From: an uncultured bacterium
GTDB taxonomy: Bacteria > Bacillota > Clostridia > TANB77 > CAG-508
Reading direction: 5' to 3'
Assembly: GCA_905215845.1 (NCBI GenBank)
Contig: CAJMRU010000019.1
Span: 1-10,654, forward strand
DNA length: 10,654 nt
Below are positions 7,101 through 10,654 of this stretch, one piece after another (position 1 is the first letter of the stretch; the number at the start of each line of letters is the position of its first letter). The position numbers and the translations under genes were made by a program. Below the pieces are notes generated by a model. That model was not told the DNA's origin, ran no database searches, and was given only the letters and a program-made list of their open reading frames with translations.

Positions 7101-9025
7101 ATTTCATCTGTTATATTTGTTACTTCTGTTACTCTTTCTGGAATATGTTTTTCTGGATTTACAAATGTACTAAATTCCCCTATTACTTCTCCATTTTTTA
7201 CTTTCATTATTCCTACTTCTGTTATTTTTTCTGTAACAGCTGAAAATCCTGTTGTTTCTAAGTCTAGTACACAATATGTTGTATCTATACTTTGTCCTTT
7301 TCCATTATATACTGTTTTTGTATTATCTGGAGCAAGATATGCTTCAACTCCATAAATTATTTTTATATCTTTATTATCATATCCTAACATTTTATGAGCT
7401 TCTGGAAATGCTTGTACTACACCATGGTCTGTTATTGCTATTGATTTCATTCCCCATTTCATTGCTCTTTTTATTAAATCTATTGCTGATGTCATGGCAT
7501 CCATTTGGCTCATTTTTGTATGCATATGTAACTCTACTCTTTTTACTTCACTATTATCTTGTCTTACTGTTTTCTTTAAGCCTTCACTTTCTACTATTGT
7601 ATTTGCCATTACTGTTAATTCATTAGAAAACGAATCCATTTGAGCATTTCCAGAAATTTTTACTCCTTTTGCTTTTTTCATTCTTTTTATTATTTTCTTG
7701 CTAACTTCTTTATTCAAAAATGCTTTACAAGTCATACTACTTGAACCATCATATAAATCAAAACTTAGAAGTGTTTTTCCAGATTTTAGTTCTCTATCTT
7801 CCATTCCTATAATTTCACCGTCTAGTGCTACTTTTCCATCATCTACATTTAATTCTGAAATTTTTACTACATTTTCTGTTATATTTGGATTCATTCCTAA
7901 AATTAATGGTGTATCCTCATCATCTTCTGGAAGTTCTGGCACATCACTGTTACTTGCAATAATAGTATTTGCCATTATTGTTACATCTCCTGCATATGCA
8001 TCTAGTCCTGCTTTTCCTATTGCTTTTATTGCTTTTGCATTTTGTATTTTTTCTATAACTTCTTTTCCTTCTGAAATATCCTTTGCAAAAGATTTACAAG
8101 TAATTGTTCCAGTTCCATCATATATATCAAATATTAACATTCCTTTTCCTGTTCTTGTTTCTCTGCATTCACTTGTTAATATTCTTCCTTCTATTGTAAT
8201 TCTCGAATTACTTGCTGTTATATCTTTAATATTTACTTTATTTTCTTTTGCTTTAGATGGTTTTCCCATTATATATTCTTGTTCTTCATATTCATTAATA
8301 TCATCTGGTATTGGTGGAAGGCCTCCCTCCATTTCCTCTTCTGGAATATATCCTTCTAGTCCTGTTGGCGGCATATAGTCTGGGTCATTATATTCTGGTA
8401 TATCTTGGCTATTTTGACTAGCTGATTCTTTTTCATTTTCTTTAGATTGCATCATATTTAATTCTTCAATATATGCAATAGCTTTTTCTTCTACGTCTTT
8501 TATTTCTTCTTCAATTTGTTTGATTTCTTCTTTTGATAATTGTTCTGTCAAGTTTACCTTATATTCAACTCCAAATATATTTTTAAGAACTTTTTCTAAT
8601 TCCTTATCTGTCTTTTTAGCCTTTAAAAAATCTGCACCTTTTATGTGCATTTTTACATTTATTTCTTTTCCTTCAACACTAACATCACTTTTTAATAATA
8701 ACATTGGCTTCATTAATGGATATTTATGTGCCATATATGCGATGATATTTTTCCATTCTTTTTGTATTGAATTTAGTTTTACTCCTTCATGGTATTTTAT
8801 CTTTAGGTCAATTTGCTCAAATTGAAATCTTTCTCTTAGGAATTTTTCAAAAAACCATAATTCTTTTATTTCTATATATTCGTCAAAATATATTAATACT
8901 TGCAATGTATTTGTCTTTTTTATTACATTTAGTCCTTCAATATTTGCATATTGCATATTTGAACTTGTTTTGTAATCACTAAATATATCTTTTACTTTTT
9001 TTGTTTTTGTATTTTCTTCTGACAT
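4196..9025 (-). CDS. polC: DNA polymerase III alpha subunit, PolC type, with built-in proofreading exonuclease
   Basis: PolC is the replicative DNA polymerase of low-GC Gram-positive bacteria. The 1609-residue product runs: N-terminal domain (about 20-180), acidic Pro/Glu-rich linker (about 193-262), two consecutive OB folds (about 263-356 and 386-480), PHP domain split by the exonuclease (about 495-583 and 775-910), DnaQ-like 3'-5' exonuclease (about 584-750), then palm, fingers and C-terminal domains. Exonuclease residues D588, E590, D676, H729 and D734 are present, as are palm aspartates D1131 and D1133 (EPDIDLNF) and D1256. Four cysteines (1078, 1081, 1102, 1105) form the zinc-binding insert. 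The protein ends in QLSLFG, a beta-clamp binding motif. It is longer than the B. subtilis enzyme (1437 residues), mainly through the second OB fold and the linker. I start at 9025 because AAGGAGAG precedes that ATG at normal distance; an in-frame ATG at 9064 has none. Confidence 0.97.
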   Translation of the reverse strand: MSEENTKTKKVKDIFSDYKTSSNMQYANIEGLNVIKKTNTLQVLIYFDEYIEIKELWFFEKFLRERFQFEQIDLKIKYHEGVKLNSIQKEWKNIIAYMAHKYPLMKPMLLLKSDVSVEGKEINVKMHIKGADFLKAKKTDKELEKVLKNIFGVEYKVNLTEQLSKEEIKQIEEEIKDVEEKAIAYIEELNMMQSKENEKESASQNSQDIPEYNDPDYMPPTGLEGYIPEEEMEGGLPPIPDDINEYEEQEYIMGKPSKAKENKVNIKDITASNSRITIEGRILTSECRETRTGKGMLIFDIYDGTGTITCKSFAKDISEGKEVIEKIQNAKAIKAIGKAGLDAYAGDVTIMANTIIASNSDVPELPEDDEDTPLILGMNPNITENVVKISELNVDDGKVALDGEIIGMEDRELKSGKTLLSFDLYDGSSSMTCKAFLNKEVSKKIIKRMKKAKGVKISGNAQMDSFSNELTVMANTIVESEGLKKTVRQDNSEVKRVELHMHTKMSQMDAMTSAIDLIKRAMKWGMKSIAITDHGVVQAFPEAHKMLGYDNKDIKIIYGVEAYLAPDNTKTVYNGKGQSIDTTYCVLDLETTGFSAVTEKITEVGIMKVKNGEVIGEFSTFVNPEKHIPERVTEVTNITDEMVKDAENIEKVFPKILEFLGDDKETVIVAHNANFDVGFLKQNAKALGYEFNYTYLDTLSLAKDLFPDYKKYKLGKIAENLGIKVEVAHRALDDVDTTVKVFKVMIDMLKKKGAEIVEDIDRVAADSEAKKDEYKKLKTYHAIILAKNYVGLRNLYKLVSLSHLHYFYRKPRILKSLYKKYSEGLILGSACEAGEVYQAIELGKTDEEIEEIAGDYDYLEIQPTGNNEFLIRNEKVADEEALRDINRKIVALGEKLNKPVVATCDVHFMDPQDEIYRRILEAGQKYDDADNQAPLYLRTTEEMLDEFSYLGKEKAYEVVVTNTNKISDMCDPISPISPEKCPPHIPGCEQTIKDIAYNKAHELYGDPLPEIVQTRLDKELDSIIKNGFSVMYIIAQKLVWKSNEDGYIVGSRGSVGSSFVANMTGITEVNSLPAHYRCPNCKYSDFTDYGVKNGFDLPDKECPKCGHKLDKDGMDIPFETFLGFNGDKEPDIDLNFSGEYQAKAHKYTEVIFGKGTTFKAGTIGTVADKTAFGYVKNYYEERHIPVNQAEIKRISQGCTGIKRTTGQHPGGIIVVPKGREIYEFCPVQHPADDPNSDIITTHFDYHSIDANLLKLDILGHDDPTVIRMLQDITGIDPTKVPLDDKETMSIFSSTKALGVTPEQIHSEVGSFGIPEFGTKFVRGMLVDTKPTTFDELIRISGLSHGTDVWLGNAQSLIEQGTVTLTEAICCRDDIMIYLIKQGVPPNPAFKIMETVRKGKALKDPAKWAEYVSLMKEHNVPDWYIKSCEKIKYMFPKAHAAAYVTNAFRIAWFKVHEPKAYYTAFFSIRAADDFDSEIMIFGKEKVKNKMKEIDLLGNNATPKDKTMYPVLELVLEMYERGIKFLPIDLYKSSATKFIVEEEGIRPPLNSIAGLGTVAALGIENARKDGKFMSIDDMKIRSKVGDSVAELLKKFGCLDGMSQSNQLSLFG
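7586..8239 (-). repeat. Tandem duplication encoding two OB folds inside polC
   Basis: PolC residues about 263-356 and 386-480 are homologous to each other. Shared landmarks in order are V.I..L/I, a GxI strand (ITIEGRIL and VALDGEII), E.RE..(T/S)GK..L.FD(I/L)YDG (RETRTGKGMLIFDIYDG and RELKSGKTLLSFDLYDG), TCK(S/A)F, and MANTI at the end of both. The copies are joined by a short acidic Pro-rich linker (about 357-385). Most PolC proteins that I know of carry one OB fold here. The copies have diverged in DNA sequence, so the duplication is not recent. Confidence 0.8.
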
Positions 9026-9065
9026 ATTTTTCTCTCCTTGCTTTAAGACCTCCTTCACGCGCATA

Positions 9066-9308
9066 CTAAAAAAATAGATGTGCTCCTCTTTCGACTATTT
9101 TTCTAAATTCTTCTACCTCTTCATCTGAATATTGTCCATCTCTCTCTAATATTTTATAACTAGGAAGTTCAAAAACAACTGTATCAAATCCGTGTTCAGT
9201 AGGTCGTTCAAAAGAAACTCTAATATATTCTTCTCCATTGTCTTTTTTACGAATATCTGAAAAAACTACCTCTGTTTCATCTGGATATTTGCAAAGTGTA
9301 TATACCAT
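9066..9308 (-). CDS. Small protein of unknown function between htrA and polC
   Basis: I do not recognise this 80-residue protein. It is soluble by appearance, with no signal peptide or membrane segment, and is rich in charged residues. The first half looks like alternating strands (TEVVFSDIRK, EYIRVSFERP, DTVVFELPSY), followed by an acidic helix (SDEEVEEFRKIVERG) and the end HLFF. The ATG at 9308 is preferred because AAGGAGA lies about 10 bases before it. A GTG three codons earlier would be too close to that site. It begins 26 bases after the htrA stop and ends 40 bases before the polC start, so all three are probably co-transcribed. The second ribosome-like site AAGGAGG just after its stop is too far from the polC start to serve it. 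Function cannot be inferred from context alone. Confidence 0.75.
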   Translation of the reverse strand: MVYTLCKYPDETEVVFSDIRKKDNGEEYIRVSFERPTEHGFDTVVFELPSYKILERDGQYSDEEVEEFRKIVERGAHLFF

Positions 9309-9334
9309 AATATTCACTCTCCTTTTTATAATTG

Positions 9335-10546
9335 TTATACATTATTTACTTTAATTTGTATTTCATCACCAATTTGATGAGAATTTTTAATTTCTGTTAA
9401 TTCGTCCATAGTCTTAATTTTTTTACCATCTGCCTCAATAATCACATCACCAGGTTTTAGACCAGCCTTTTCAGCTGCTGAAAAGTCATCTATTGATTTT
9501 ACATAGATACCTTCAACTAAGTGATTTTCTTTAGCAGTTTTTTCATCTAAATCCATACCTGTTATGCCAATATAAGGTCTTTTAACTTTGCTATATTGAA
9601 TTAATTGAGAAGTTATATCAGTAGTTGAGTTAATGGGAATAGCAAATCCCATACCTTCAATATCTTCACCTGAAAGTTTTAAAGTATTAACTCCAATAAC
9701 TTTACCTTCACTATTTACAAGAGCTCCACCACTATTTCCTGAGTTGATAGCAGCATCTGTTTGAATTAATGTGTATTTTTTTCCATCTGTATCTGTAATT
9801 TCTCTGTTAACAGCACTTACAACACCACAAGTGATACTACTTTGTAAACCTAAAGGATTTCCAACTGCCATTGCAAATTCACCAACTTTTATAGAGTCAG
9901 AATCAGCAAATTCTGCTTTTGGTAAATCTTTTTTATCAATTTTTATAACAGCTAAGTCTGTTTGTTCATCAGTACCAACAATTTTTGCTTCATACTCAGT
10001 AGTATCATTAAATAAAGTGACAGATACTTTAGTTGCTTCTGAGACCTGATAATATGATTCTGATTCTCCAGAAGAAACAACATGATTGTTAGTTAGAATA
10101 TATCCATCTTCACTGATTATGATACCAGAACCAGTAGCTGTTGCAGTAGATTGAGCTTGTGTTCCAAATACAGGTATTTTTGAAGTTACATTATATTCAA
10201 TTTTTATTCCAACAATTGAAGGTAAAATTTTATTAGCAGCATATACGGCAGTATCAGAATAATTTTTTAAGGAAACATGGTCAATAGTACCCATAGTGTT
10301 AGAATTAGAAGATGGAGAAGATGTTGAACCTGTATTCAAAAAATGTTCTCTGACAGATGGAACACCAAAACAAGTTCCTATTACTAATGCACATCCTACA
10401 ACACCACTAAAAAATGGTAATACAATTGACTTTCCAAATCCACTTTTGTGTTTTTGTTTATTATCAGTTTCATAAACAGTATTATATGATCCTTTATTAG
10501 ATACTGTTTTAAATTTTGAATTTTCTTTTTTTTCATTTTCTTCCAT
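9335..10546 (-). CDS. htrA: HtrA/DegP-family serine protease, membrane-anchored, with one PDZ domain
   Basis: HtrA proteases degrade misfolded proteins outside the membrane. The 403-residue product has a polar cytoplasmic N-terminus (1-38), one membrane segment (about 40-62), a Ser/Thr/Asn-rich linker (about 70-88), a trypsin-like domain (about 95-310) and a PDZ domain (about 322-403). The catalytic triad is H155 (TNNHVV), D197 (TDLAVI) and S272 (GNSGG); the PDZ carries YIGI and AGLKPGDVI. The protein ends at QIKVNNV, about where the last PDZ strand of homologues begins, so the final 10-20 residues normally seen are missing. AGGAGG lies seven to eight bases before the ATG. Upstream are a sigma-A-like promoter and a tandem repeat suggesting a response regulator. 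It heads a probable unit with the small gene and polC. The exact paralogue (HtrA, HtrB or YyxA type) is not decidable here. Confidence 0.93.
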   Translation of the reverse strand: MEENEKKENSKFKTVSNKGSYNTVYETDNKQKHKSGFGKSIVLPFFSGVVGCALVIGTCFGVPSVREHFLNTGSTSSPSSNSNTMGTIDHVSLKNYSDTAVYAANKILPSIVGIKIEYNVTSKIPVFGTQAQSTATATGSGIIISEDGYILTNNHVVSSGESESYYQVSEATKVSVTLFNDTTEYEAKIVGTDEQTDLAVIKIDKKDLPKAEFADSDSIKVGEFAMAVGNPLGLQSSITCGVVSAVNREITDTDGKKYTLIQTDAAINSGNSGGALVNSEGKVIGVNTLKLSGEDIEGMGFAIPINSTTDITSQLIQYSKVKRPYIGITGMDLDEKTAKENHLVEGIYVKSIDDFSAAEKAGLKPGDVIIEADGKKIKTMDELTEIKNSHQIGDEIQIKVNNV

Positions 10547-10578
10547 ATGAAAACCTCCTCTTGAAAATAATTTTTTAT

Positions 10579-10607
10579 ATCTTAACTAATTATTTAAAAT
10601 AATACAA
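10579..10607 (-). promoter_or_regulatory. Candidate sigma-A promoter of htrA
   Basis: TTGTAT (10607-10602) and TAAGAT (10584-10579) on the minus strand are separated by 17 bases. Each element departs from consensus, fitting a promoter that needs an activator. The start would fall near 10572, about 25 bases before the htrA ATG. Confidence 0.4.
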
Positions 10608-10613
10608 TACTTT

Positions 10614-10630
10614 TGTGAAATTTGTGTGAA
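10614..10630 (-). promoter_or_regulatory. Tandem TTCACA repeat upstream of htrA, possible response-regulator site
   Basis: On the minus strand TTCACA occurs twice with five bases between (10630-10625 and 10619-10614), an 11-base period. Direct hexamers with this spacing are the hallmark of OmpR/PhoB-family regulators such as B. subtilis PhoP (TTAACA-N5-TTAACA). The pair ends six bases before the candidate -35 element, a usual place for activation. In B. subtilis htrA is controlled by the CssRS two-component system of that family, which makes this plausible; the actual regulator is unknown. Confidence 0.4.
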
Positions 10631-10654
10631 GATATTAAGTTTTTTCTTACAAAT

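Noticed and set aside
9026..9064. Upstream start adding 13 residues to PolC
   Set aside because: No ribosome site precedes it; the added stretch contains the ribosome-like sequences themselves, including the AAGGAGAG serving the ATG at 9025.

Overview
The window reads as chromosomal DNA from an AT-rich, spore-forming Clostridia-type Firmicute. The evidence is a PolC-type replicative polymerase, a complete sporulation sigma-F module, SpoIID and SpoIIQ, A/T-dominated codon use and strong AGGAGG ribosome binding sites. All genes lie on the minus strand, so transcription runs from high to low coordinates. I see no tRNA, rRNA, CRISPR array, insertion sequence or phage gene.

Right part (about 10654 down to 4196): a probable three-gene unit. 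It starts with a promoter carrying a tandem TTCACA repeat just upstream, then a membrane-anchored HtrA/DegP-type serine protease (9335-10546), an unrecognised 80-residue protein (9066-9308), and a large PolC polymerase III alpha subunit (4196-9025). PolC has an unusual tandem duplication of its OB fold, an acidic linker before it, and a C-terminal clamp-binding motif. A hairpin terminator (about 4112-4157) follows polC.

Middle (4195-3870): a 326-base intergenic region holding the polC terminator, other AT-rich inverted repeats, two candidate Spo0A boxes and a promoter whose bases fit sigma-A and, loosely, sigma-H. It drives the spoIIA operon: spoIIAA (anti-anti-sigma factor), spoIIAB (anti-sigma factor/kinase) and sigF.

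Left part: sigF is interrupted by two +1 frameshifts within about 45 bases of its 5' region, although the rest of the protein is well conserved. These are either sequencing/assembly errors or a real loss of sigma-F. Downstream lie spoIID (peptidoglycan lytic transglycosylase) and spoIIQ (forespore M23-domain protein), the latter preceded by a good match to a sigma-F promoter and followed by a strong 16-bp hairpin terminator. The region therefore places the forespore sigma factor, its partner-switching regulators, a likely sigma-F target (spoIIQ) and the mother-cell engulfment enzyme SpoIID side by side.

I found no convincing previously undescribed system. The points most worth checking are the double frameshift in sigF, the duplicated OB fold in PolC, and the regulatory sites upstream of spoIIQ, spoIIA and htrA.
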